Origin: Helicostylum pulchrum
Taxonomy: Eukaryota > Mucoromycota > Mucoromycetes > Mucorales > Mucoraceae
Assembly: GCA_025677825.1 (NCBI GenBank)
Contig: JAIXMO010000044.1
Coordinates: forward strand, 1 to 64,000
Direction of reading: 5' to 3'
DNA length: 64,000 nucleotides
Shown here in pieces: positions 34,123-44,532 of this stretch; within the stretch, counting starts at the first letter, position 1; the number at the start of each line of letters is the position of its first letter. A program made the position numbers and the translations under genes. The notes under the pieces were generated by a model. It worked only from the letters and a program-made list of their open reading frames with translations, searched no databases and was not told the DNA's origin.

Positions 34123-35025
34123 ATGTTTAGGGAACTAGTGTTTATCGCAACAATTCTAGGCGTAGCATCCTTAGGAACTGAAATAGGCATGTAACTTATT
34201 TATTAATAAATTTATATGCATCTAATACATCAAAAAATAAAATAAAAAATTAACACATATTTTTCTGTGCAGTGTTTCGATTTCGACCTGATAGTTTAAC
34301 TGGAGAAAAATACATTAACCAAGTAACGTGTAAACTTTTTTTTTTTATTCTTTTTATTCTAATTGTGTTACTTAAATATATGTAGAGTAATGCAGTACTT
34401 GCATGTACAGCTGTTGAAGTATTATCTTCTGTATACATAACCAGAGTCATTGAAACAATTTCACCCAAAAAGATGAAAATCATTACTGTTATTGTAATTG
34501 CTGCACTTATAACTGCTATTACATTTCGATCTATGTATGGATTTTTTTTACCTCTAGGAAATTCTCAACTCAGTTACGTTTCCTTTCGCTACTTTAAAAA
34601 AAAAAGTATATTAACCCACTTTTTTTTTAACATATAAAAACAAAATAGATTTGTATAATGCAACTTCTTTTTTTATTTGTTTAACTACAATTGTTTGGTC
34701 AGTATTTTGGTTCTTTAAAAAAGAAGAACCTTTAATAGATACAGTACCTATTGTATTGGACGAAAGAAACTATCGAGAACGACGCAGACCTACCAACAGC
34801 CGAGTAAATAGATCCGACGCAGATGATCACTATCATATCGATGGCGAAGCTTTACCATCTTATTACGAATTACCTGCACCTCCCTTATACGTAAAGGTCC
34901 CACCTGAATTCAGTGTACCACAAGAAGCGCATTCATCCAGTAGACCTTCTTATCAAAACAACACAACCATCATCGATATAATACCGCATCCTAATATATC
35001 TTCTAACTCAACTAATCAAAACTAA
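34123..35025 (+). CDS. Four-TM membrane protein with Pro/Tyr-rich tail
   Basis: About four exons. Exon 1 (34123-34186) MFRELVFIATILGVASLGTE; exon 2 (34273-34322) RPDSLTGEKYIN; exon 3 (from 34386) AVLACTAVEVLSSVYITRVI and MKIITVIVIAALITAITFRS; exon 4 (from about 34647) ATSFFICLTTIVWSVFWFF. These give four hydrophobic segments, followed by a cytosolic tail with LPSYYELPAPPLYVKVPPEF. The PPLY and PSYYEL motifs could bind WW-domain ubiquitin ligases. The first intron uses a GC donor. The exon 3-4 join does not stay in frame with the donor I can see, so that border is unresolved. Family not recognised. Confidence 0.6.
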
Positions 35026-35153
35026 TCAAACTTAAATCCATTATGTATAATTTAAAATAAAAAAATGCATAATTTTTATTATATAAACGCCAAAGAATGA
35101 TATACATTATACATGATTTATTATATGAATGCAAAAAAAAAAGGGATATATAT

Positions 35154-37011
35154 TTATTTTTCCTGTTGTACTTTAAACACTCCATTCAAAGTAGAATTAT
35201 TAGGTGCAGCTTCTAAATCCAAAAGCGTTGTTAAAAACCTATACATTTCCGTATTAAAAAACGGTTCTACTACAGTTCCCGCCGAATAATGTTTTTCCAC
35301 TTGAGGACCTCTAGCTGTAAAGATGGCTCTCATCTCCAACGCTAAATTATCATACCCATGAATACCGCGCGGTCTATAATCCAGTCCACTGTTAATATCA
35401 TAATCTGTACTACGTATAATCGAGTATCCAACATCCGGTATAAGCAAGATAGGTGCAATTCGGTCCGTAGCATCGTAATGGAATCGAGCAGGCATTTCGT
35501 CTCGTTTAAATACTTGAAACGGTACTGGTTGATTTTGTTGCACATACTGTTGAACTTCGTTATAAATTTGATCTAGCGCATAATCGGGAGCATTTTGCTT
35601 AGGTCGAAGACCAAGTAAAGGCCATGCCTCTCTGTCTCTTAAAAACGACTCGGATTCTTTAGAAAGTATGTGATCGTAAAAAATCAGTCTAGACTTATCA
35701 GTGGCAGCCATACCGTGATCACTGACGACCACAAGGTGTACGTGCGAATCCAAATTTCGAGTAGTTAAACCCTTCATTAAATGACCAATCGCATCATCCA
35801 TATCACTCAATACAGAATTAAGCTTAAAAAAAGCAAGTTAAAAAAAAAACGAAAGATAGAATATAAAATTCTAACTTACTTGCTTTCCATCAGGTCCACC
35901 ACCATGTCCCTTTTGATCAATCTGTGGAATATAAATAGAGATAGATTGCGGTCTTTGTTCAATAGGTAAATCCAACCAATTCAAAGCCAAATCCATTTTA
36001 TCTATAGCAGTAGTGCTTCTAGTATACGGTATATAATAATCGGGTTCGACGGAATCGATGGGTACGTTAGATCCAGGCCACATAACCACTGCTGATTTCT
36101 GGCCTTGTTTTTTACTAGTGACCCAAATAGGTTCTCCTCCCCACCACTTGGGTTCCCCACTAATAGCGGAATTTTTATGAATAAATTCTTGTTGTAATGC
36201 AGGATCAAAGAACTCGTTCGCTACAATGCCGTGTGCTTCAGGATACAGTCCAGTAACCAAAGTCCAATGATTTGGGAACGTAATAGACTTTTTTTTACAG
36301 TAAAATGTTTAATAAACACAATACAACTTCAGTATGTTATACACTTACAGGAAAAGAAGGGTTCATATACTCTGCTCTAATACCTTGCTCAGCTAAAAAA
36401 AAACACCCAGTTTTTTAATATAGTTTTTTTTTATGCATAAAAAAACCTTTTAAAACAAACCTAATAAATCAATATTGGGTGTAACTTTTCTGTCCAAATA
36501 ATCATTTCTAAATCCATCAAGGGATATGTAAATCACTGTAGAATCAAAGTACGCTGATCCATTATAATACAATGTATCTCTCTTTACCAAGATATCATCT
36601 AATTCACCGACCACAGCTTTAGTAGCAACAATAAAGCAACCTAGTACAAAGATAACGAGTAACCCCTTTAATAGATTATTCTTATATATGAGTTAACAAA
36701 AAAATAACAGAGTATGAATATTACATATATCGTACCACGGAAAATAAAGGTCGCTTGAAAGAACTCTTTGTTTTAGAAGGACTCCACTGCTCTTCCGCTA
36801 TACCCATCTCAATCACTTGACTCAATAAACCTTGGTTTTCTTCCGGTACTGCTTCAGTGCCTGAATGATAATTTTGTTCATCCATCGCAAGTGGAGATCC
36901 TGCTTTTCTACCCGCACTTTCAGCAACTAATACTCTAAAGTCTTGATTGCTCTTTCTTGTTCTTAACGAAAGTGAGCAATCCGTTTTCGTTAATTTAGGC
37001 GACCTCGACAT
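35154..37011 (-). CDS. Type II membrane nucleotide pyrophosphatase/phosphodiesterase (ENPP-like)
   Basis: About five exons starting at 37011 (MSRSPKLTKTDCSLSLRTRK). A cytosolic N-terminus of about 95 residues precedes one membrane anchor (LLKGLLVIFVLGCFIVATKA). The catalytic domain follows: VIYISLDGFRNDYL (first metal Asp), SITFPNHWTLVTGLYPEAHG (Thr nucleophile in TFPNH), IDQKGHGGGPDGK and VVSDHGMAATD (metal ligands). The C-terminal half includes HGYDNLALEMRAIFTARGP with the last His. ENPPs hydrolyse nucleotide or lipid phosphodiesters outside the cell or in the vacuole. The start lies only 91 bases from a divergent gene. Confidence 0.88.
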
Positions 37012-37102
37012 GTAATTGTATAAAGGATTAAAAAAAAAAAATTCTTTTTTTTATCCCTTTTTTGAGAATCCTATTTTTAAACATATTTTTCTGCAAACAA
37101 AA

Positions 37103-37740
37103 ATGAAGTTGAAGCATACTCGTAACGTTCTGCATCTTGCAATTACAGAATCTACAGTAAGTCGCTAAAAGAAGAAGAAAAAGATTTACTTTGCTTAAAA
37201 AAAAAAAAAAAAAAAAAAAAGGCATTACGAGCTGTGATCTACATTGCGGAAAATAAGATTGACTGGTACAACGAGAATGGTCTGCACGCTTTAGTTTTAG
37301 ACGCACTATATCCAGTTGTTATCAATAATTTGGTTGTCGATCAAGGTGCTGCTTTAACAAAGAGACAAAAGGTCGATAACCATACTATTCAAAGTAATAC
37401 TTTTATTTACAAAGAAGAGGGGAAATATTTAACTAATGTCAATGAATAGTGGATGGATTTCGTATCTTGTATCGATTTATACAACGCAATTCGCAGCAAA
37501 CATTAATTGAGACTGTAGATGTATAATATTTCTTTTATCACGCATACATGTAAACTAATACCAAAAGTATTATAGGAAAAAGATTTCACTTTTGCCGGTC
37601 AAGAAGAGGACGAAAAACCTATTATAAAAACCAAGTATAAACCCTTATCAGTATACCCATACCAGCTATTAATTGCGGTAGATGATGAATTATTTATGAA
37701 CAGTACCAAATCGTTAGATTCTTATTTTCAAATATTATAG
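37103..37740 (+). CDS. Small protein of unknown function
   Basis: Four exons join in frame (37103-37156, 37222-37393, 37450-37520, 37576-37740) to 153 residues. The start reads MKLKHTRNVLHLAITEST, then ALRAVIYIAENKIDWYNENG, then the VDNHTIQ-MDGFRILYRFIQ junction, and the end DDELFMNSTKSLDSYFQIL. Intron 2 has a clean branch site (ttaactaat) before AG. The unspliced frame runs into a stop at 37447, so splicing is needed. I do not recognise the family. Mixed helix and strand with an acidic C-terminus. Divergent from the ENPP gene with a 91-bp shared promoter. Confidence 0.6.
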
Positions 37741-37888
37741 AACGATATTTGCATAATTTTTATTGTTTTAAATAAACTGCAAGAGAGAGAGACAATTCTT
37801 TTTATATATATATACTTTTCTTGTGCGGTAAAAGAGGGTATCAATACGAGAAAAGTTATTTACACGGATAGGGGGGGATTTTTTCTTT

Positions 37889-40800
37889 TTAATGATGTTC
37901 TTCTCTTGGTCTCTTGTTAGATGGCCTTGTAGTGGTCGTAGCTGTATTTCCTGCTAGTTCTGACTCACCTTCTTCTTCATCATCACTAATCAAATCAATT
38001 ACTGTGATATTATTAGGTAATTCAGCATATTCTTCTTTTTTAGGAACTGGTGCCACTTCTTCGCACCTTTCCACATCAATAGAAACATCATCGCTACTAT
38101 CACCATCATCTCTTTCATCATCTGTATCAGGATCATCTACTTTTGTAATCTTATAGTTCTTATGATCCTTCTCAAACTCAATCTCTGCTGCATTCTTGGG
38201 TAACTTTTTCAATAAAGATTCCAACAATAAGTCTCTTGCTAATTCGTCAGGGTAGGCCGGTTTATTACAACAAGGACAAAACCATTGTGGATTATTACTT
38301 TCGTTGATTAATAAATAAGGAACTAAATCAAAGCACTAACATATATAAAAAAAAAACGTGATTAAAAAACCCCCCCCCTTTTCACCTTTATAATAAATTA
38401 CTTACATCGAGATGTTTACAGTTTTTACCACGAGTAGGTATTTTGAATTTTTTCAAAGAAATGGGACACTTTAAACTAAGTTTAACAGATCGTTGCAAGA
38501 TCACAATCTCATCATCATCTCCATCTTCCATACTTCCCAGGAAATTTCGAATCATCCTTTCAGTTTCTTCTACCTTTATAATTGATGCTTCAATCATTCG
38601 TTTAGCTGCATTGATACTAAATCGTTTATATATCTGAACACAAAAAAAATACGACTAATAACAATAAAACTGGGTTAATTTCCCCCCATCTCCCTCATTA
38701 AACACACTCTTTTTCTTTTTTTATATATGAATATACTTACGCATGCACAACCGATTTGATGAATTCTAATTGAATTCTCTCCAATTCTCAACATCCTTGT
38801 TAAATCAAACGGGACATCTTTACCGACATAAGGTGGTCCCGACCCATGCAAATTTTTCGATTTCTATAAGTCAAACCGATTAGCTTTTTTTTTCTTTTTT
38901 TTTGTAACAAACCTTTTAAATACAAAACATACCTTTTGTAATACAATCGCTTTACCATTCAACTCAACTTTCAAAGTCTGAGGCCAGTCGCATTTTCTCT
39001 CTACACCATCCTGATACCAAGATGTAAACGCAAACCCGATTGGAAACCTACCATCTCTTTCAATCAATATATCATCCGTTAGACTCAGCAAATCAAATTC
39101 AACTCTTGGTAAATAGAAAGTCTTTGTTGTGATCGTTTGATCATGCACTAATCGAAATGGTTTTACCGCATATTCATTACTAAATCGAAACCTAACTTTA
39201 TCCTTTTCTGGATCCAAAGCCTTTTTAATCACTTGTTGATGCAGAGTGGGTAAATGTAAAGGTCGAGGGTATGCAATAGGTGTAGTAACCGCTTTTGGAG
39301 ATGGCATAATATGTGGTAACGTAGGTGATGCTGTAGATCGATTTGTTGGAAACGTGTTTCTAGTGGGTGAAACCACAGGTGAATGAAGGATAGCAACAGA
39401 AGGCTGAAGAGTTGTAGTAGCTGCTGTACCTGATAACATTACTGGTCCACTAAATGGTGCTGCATTAGTTCCACTGTACGATACAGATGCAGATTGTGGA
39501 GATAAATGTGTAGCTTGTCCGTTATTATTCTTTAATAATCGTACGACTTGGTCTTGTAAATCCGCTGTCCAATGAACTGACTCTGCCGTTGTTGTTGCTA
39601 TTGAAGTTGGAGCAAGTGCTATATTTTGCGAACGCTGATTAGAAGATTGACCAGATTGATTGTTAAAGAAATTGTGTGATAAATGTTGTTGTCCTTGCTG
39701 TTGTCCTTGCTGTTGTTGCTGCGCATATTGTTGCTGTTGCATATACTCCTGTCGCGCCATTAGTACTGCTTTCTGACGTGCTCGTTGCTGAGTCAAGGCT
39801 TGGGTCTGTTGCTGCTGCTGTTGTTGCTGCTGCTGTATAGCCTGCTGTTGAACCAAATGTTGAGCCCGAAGCTGTGCTTGCTGCCGAGCCAACAATTGAG
39901 CTTGTTGTTGTGCTTGCTGCTGTGCTTGCTGCTGTGCTTGCTGCTGTGCTTGTTGTTGTGCTTGAAGTTGTGCATTTTGTTGAGCTTGAAGTTGAGCTTG
40001 TCTTTGCTGTAACAGCTGAGTTTGATGATGTTGTAACATCTGTTGTTGAGCTAACTGTGGTTGTTGTTGGTACTGCGTTTGATACTGCTGCTGTTGCTGC
40101 TGTATGTTGTTTTGTTGTTGTTGCTTTTGTCCTAATACATGTTGATTTCTTTGAATCTGTTGTTGTTGTTGTTGTTGCTGAAAAAGTTGTGGCAACAACT
40201 GTTGACGATGTTGATTAAACTGTTGTTGCATCAACTGTCGTTGTAACGAGCTTTGTTGAGCAGATGAAAGATGCAACGGTAATTGTGAATACTGAATAGG
40301 TTGTGGCGTAGCAGGTTGACTTGAAAAGGATTGTTGTTGGGGGGAAGTACTACCATCAAGTATACTTTGAACAAGCGCACCAAATGGTGAAGTAGTACTA
40401 GTAGTAGTAGTGGTAATAGGTGGGAAAGTAGATGTACTGGGTGATTGTGGTGTGTTGGAAATGGGAACTGATCTAATACTAGTAGTAGGCGATCCAGTGG
40501 CAGCGAGATTAGCCGAAGAGTAGGATGTAATTGATCCTTCACTAGGTCTTCTTACATGAGACACATTACAAGCGTCATTATAATATCTTCTAATAACGTC
40601 TAGTTTTTTTTTTATAAGCGTCAAGACAAAAACAAATAAAACTTTATATGTATGCATACATACCTCTTGCTATCTCTGACAAACCGCCACATCTTTCATT
40701 AGCAATTTTTAATATTTGTATACCAGACCACCTTCCATGTTCAGCATACTTTTCATAAATGGCAGTAATGCATTTAAGTAAAGCGTTTTCGTTTATTGAG

Positions 40801-41027
40801 CAATAAGCTCGATCGTCCTTTAACCACTCTAATAGCTCGTCACAAGCGTTTCCGTACAAGTGAAATACGCGAATGTCTCTTTCCAATTGTTCTAAACGTC
40901 TATTATTATTAGTGTATATCGTCTTGTTCTTTTCAGACAAAAGGAACTCGGAAGGTTGTATCGCAGCATTAGTGTCTGCTGACCCTTCAATGCTGATCAT
41001 GGGTAGATGAGAATCGCTATTATTCAT
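37889..41027 (-). CDS. ZMIZ/PIAS-like SUMO E3 ligase (SP-RING)
   Basis: About six exons. The chosen start at 41027 gives MNNSDSHLPMISIEGSADTN; an upstream ATG lies across a probable leader intron. The N-terminal 120 residues contain YGNACDELLEWLKDDRAYCS and a helical repeat (ILKIANERCGGLSEIARG), resembling the N-terminus of animal ZMIZ1/2. A long Gln-rich region follows (39600-40300; runs such as QAQQQAQQQAQQQAQ). A PINIT-like domain (FRFSNEYAVKPFRLVHDQTI, LKVELNGKAIVLQK) is followed by an SP-RING: LKCPISLKKFKIPTRGKNCK, HLDCFDLVPYLLIN and WFCPCCNKPAYPDEL. An acidic tail includes VIDLISDDEEE, a SUMO-interacting-like motif. It probably promotes SUMO transfer to nuclear proteins. Confidence 0.8.
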
Positions 41028-41852
41028 GGGTGAAGTGCTGCTTGTGGCTAATAAAAGAGAGAAGATTAGTAAATTCATTAAAAAAAAAAAGAGTTGTTTT
41101 TTCTGTACAATTACTATACTGAGCATTGAAAGAAGATAATTCTAATAGCGCGTTAGAGCAATGCACTGCACAAAAAAATAAAGAAAAAACACAGACTATT
41201 TTTTTTTTTTACCTGTTTCCGAAAACGAATTATTATAATTCATATACTATCTGGTGTTTGAAGTATTTGAAAGCAAAGAAAATAAAGAAGAAAAAAAAAG
41301 TTTTTTTTTATTTATTTATTATTATTTTGCGACATCCTCATTGGATACATTTTTGACGCGATGGGTTGGGTTGTCATGTTGGCAACATTTTTTTCTGACC
41401 ACATAAATATTTTTACAGTGGTTTCCCACTATCAATTAAAGTTTGTAAAAGACCATTAAGAAGAGACTCTTTTTTTTTTTTACTTGTAAAAAGTTTAAAT
41501 TTCTTCAGAAAAGAGAAACCGTGCATGAGACGGCGACGGAGAGAAAATAAGGGTTCGCATACCGGAATAATGTCCTTCCAGCTGTAATTCTGTATGTAGT
41601 CTTAAAGACACACACTAAGAAGGAAGCCACTTGAAGAGTAAAGTAGCAGCCCAAAAATACCACCACACCACACCACACCAGCCAGATAACAAGAAAATAC
41701 TGTTGTCAGTTTCGACCCAAAAGATGCTTGGCTGGAATAAAAAATAAAAGCCCTTTGAGATTCTCGTAGTTCATAATAATATTTAAAAAAGCAATTATAT
41801 TTCGTAAAGAGTCTGCGAATTTAAGTTTTAATTTCATTTTTTTTTTATTATT
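41028..41852. other. Intergenic region with a solo transposon end
   Basis: CAGTGGTTTCCCACTATC at 41416 resembles the inverted-repeat terminus at 60712 (see the element there). (ACCACACC)-type repeats occur near 41660-41680. No gene seen. Confidence 0.5.
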
Positions 41853-42929
41853 TTAATCCTTTTCTACAATTCTTTGTAAATGATCTTCAATTTCTTCGGT
41901 TGATAATGTACGGAAATCAGGTTCTTGTTTAGAAACAATACCAATTTCAATTTCACCAGCCTTAAAATCAACTGCTAAAACAGTAGATAAAGTTGTAATA
42001 GCAAGCTAATAATAATAATAATAAAAAAATGTTTAGTGTGCAAGTTGTCAAAAAAAAAAAATCCATTTTAGTAATACCTCAATTGTATCTTCCATATTCA
42101 ATTCAGGGTTCTTTTTCAACTTCTTTTCCAAATAATTCAATGACTCTTGTTGCTTGGCACCAGCAGATGTTGCTTTATATCCAACATAATATCCAGCAGG
42201 ATCACACTTGTATAATTGAGGTCCTAATTCATCATCATGACCAACCAAAATCATAGCTAACAAAAGCAACAACAAAAATCAGTATAAAAAAAAAGCGTGT
42301 ACCTTTTTTTTAAATATATATCTGTGTACTTACAAACACCATAAGGTCTCATAGCAGCTTGTTGTGTATATACTTGGTTAATATTAGCTACACGTTTAGC
42401 AAGCATATCAGTAGGGATTTCATAACCGTATTTATAACGGAACTCAGCTGCTTCTTGACGAGCTCTGGTTACTTGAGAACGAGCATCAGCTAAAATAAAT
42501 AAATTATATATTAGTCTCTCTCTCTTTCACTCTATTCCCATAAACATTTTGCTTTTTACCAATCATGCCAGTCATAACACAACCAATCTTGGGTGTTAAC
42601 TTGAATACATGAGTAATAGTTGAAGGATCTAACAATTTATCCTTTTTTTAAAAAAGAAAAGACGTTACTTTAAATTTCAACGAAACAGAATAAAAAAAAA
42701 CTTACAGGAACCTTTCTTTGAGTTACGATAACGCAACCATCACGTCCACGAACACCAACGGAAGTAATACCGCTGTTAGAAATAGCCTTGAAAGCATATT
42801 CTATATACCACTAAATTAACTACTATTTTATTTGAACTACTTTTAAAATGAATATTTACCAACTTGATATAATCTACCCTCGGGTGAGAAAATGGTAATG
42901 TGACGATCGTAACCTGCTCCACGACTCAT
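41853..42929 (-). CDS. PSMA6: 20S proteasome subunit alpha-1 (PSMA6/Scl1)
   Basis: Six exons starting at 42929: [20 protein letters not shown] then [20 protein letters not shown]. The [24 protein letters not shown] block is diagnostic for alpha subunits, and the variant fits alpha-1. Later exons give [60 protein letters not shown] and [20 protein letters not shown]. The end is HLQRIVEKD. Alpha subunits form the outer rings that gate the core particle and are not proteolytic. Length is about 245 residues, normal. The last intron acceptor follows an A11 run. Confidence 0.93.
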
Positions 42930-43364
42930 GTTTTATATAGATTAATTAAAGAAAAAAAGGTGAATAAAAGATGTAAAAAAAAAATACACTTGGCACACTT
43001 TAAACGCGCGTTTACTCTTTTTTTTTTTCAAACACGCAATCATTTAGAATCCTTATACCTACGTCACCCAGCATTGAATTCGTAGTTTCAATATACTAAA
43101 GTGGGTCTTTTGCGCAACACCAAACAAGCAAGTGTGTTTAACTAACTGCAGCAAGTACTGGGTGAACCTGGAACAGGTTGAACCAGAACTTTAAGCATTT
43201 GAATTTATCTGTTGAGTTTTTTATAAAAAAAAAATGAAGCGAAAAAAAGATGACAGTCTACTAAATCAGAGACCTTATTGTCTTTGTACCTGTCCACCCA
43301 AAATATATAAATAATTACCCTTAAACGGGTAAAAGATTGTATCAACACTTCTTTTTTTCTGCCA
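42930..43364. promoter_or_regulatory. Divergent promoter region with a dyad
   Basis: Between proteasome alpha-1 (-) and the MBOAT gene (+). At 43165-43179 aacctg-gaa-caggtt is a perfect 6+6 dyad, overlapped by a second gaacc at 43180. It could be a transcription-factor site. No yeast PACE (GGTGGCAAA) seen. Confidence 0.4.
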
Positions 43365-44502
43365 ATGTCTTCGTCGTTACTAAATATCACTTTACCAAAC
43401 CCTATTGTTCTACCAACACTTCAGTTAACAGGCCTGTACGCCTGCGTACTTGGTCTCGACTATATCCTACTTCGAAACCAAAATAACCTAGTCTTTATTT
43501 CCAAAAACTCTTTACGTATTGCCATGACAATAACTCATGCCATTATACCTTTAACTGTTGTCTCACCCCTCTCACCCAATAACGTTACTTTCGCTGCCGT
43601 ACCATGGTTTCTTGCTTCTTATAGCTCTTACCTTCCTACGCAAGAATTTACCTTAAAGGAATGGTTACGATCGCTCTATGATACTATTGTCGATCGTGAA
43701 GCGGACCACCATAATATACAACGATCAGGTTTGATAAAGGCCGGTAGAGGCTTATTAAAACTTGCAGTTTTATATTTTGGTATTGACCCATTGTTACCAA
43801 CTATGCCTGATCAAATGTTACAGTATCCTTGGTTAAGTCAAAAAAGTTTAATGGATACTTTTTTGTTTGGTATAAAGGCATATTTGGTGTTGGGTGTGGT
43901 GGATGTAACAACAGGGGTTGCGCAGGCTGTTACTGGATGGTGTATGGTAGATATGTTTGATTCGCCTTTATTAGCTACTAGGTAAAAAAAAAAAATGCGG
44001 TTCGCGTACGTAAAATACTAATTGTTAATTTAGTCCTATTGATTTCTGGAGGTACACACGAAAAAAAAAGTCTATGCTTAAACTAATCTATCTTATTTTT
44101 TATTACAGTAAACGATGGAACAAAACTATTCGTAACTTATTACACGCTCAAGTATTCACTTCTAACCACACCCCAAAAGATGAAAAAAAGAAACCTGTTG
44201 GATTTCTTTCTACAAACGCAGGCCGAGGTCTACTCTCATTTATTGTCAGTGGCGCATTTCATGAACTCATTATCTGCAGTGTCTGTCGAAAGCTAACTTT
44301 AGAAAACTTTTGTTTTTTCAGTATACACGGATTAGCGTGTATGCTAGAATCTAAATACTTTAACAAAAAGAAACCGACAACAAATATTGGAAAAGTCAGT
44401 AGAATAGCATGTCAATTAGGATTTATGGTTTTAACAGGTCGATTATTTTTAGCTCCGTTTCTTAGACATAAATTTACAGAGATATTACCTTTAACTTTTT
44501 AA
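43365..44502 (+). CDS. Wax-synthase-like membrane O-acyltransferase
   Basis: Three exons (43365-43981, 44034-44051, 44109-44502) join in frame to 342 residues. Hydrophobic segments occur throughout (QLTGLYACVLGLDYILL, SLRIAMTITHAIIPLTVV, LFGIKAYLVLGVVDVTTGVA). The exon 2-3 junction gives SPIDFWSKRWNKTIRNLL, the conserved FWxxRWN motif of wax-synthase domains, and exon 3 has SFIVSGAFHELIICSV with the likely catalytic His. Family enzymes esterify fatty acyl-CoA to alcohols, sterols or diacylglycerol in the ER. Exon 2 is only 18 bases but supplies the invariant motif. Substrate unknown. Confidence 0.8.
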
Positions 44503-44532
44503 TGAATAAATAATAGTTTTTTATTTAAATAT

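Noticed and set aside
39785..40218. Leu- and Val-rich frames on the plus strand
   Set aside because: Shadows of the poly-Gln region of the ZMIZ-like gene.
40644..41126. Start MLSIVIVQKKQ with a signal-like stretch for the SUMO ligase
   Set aside because: The stretch spans what looks like a leader intron (gtaattgt...ttattag), and a nuclear ligase should not have a signal peptide.
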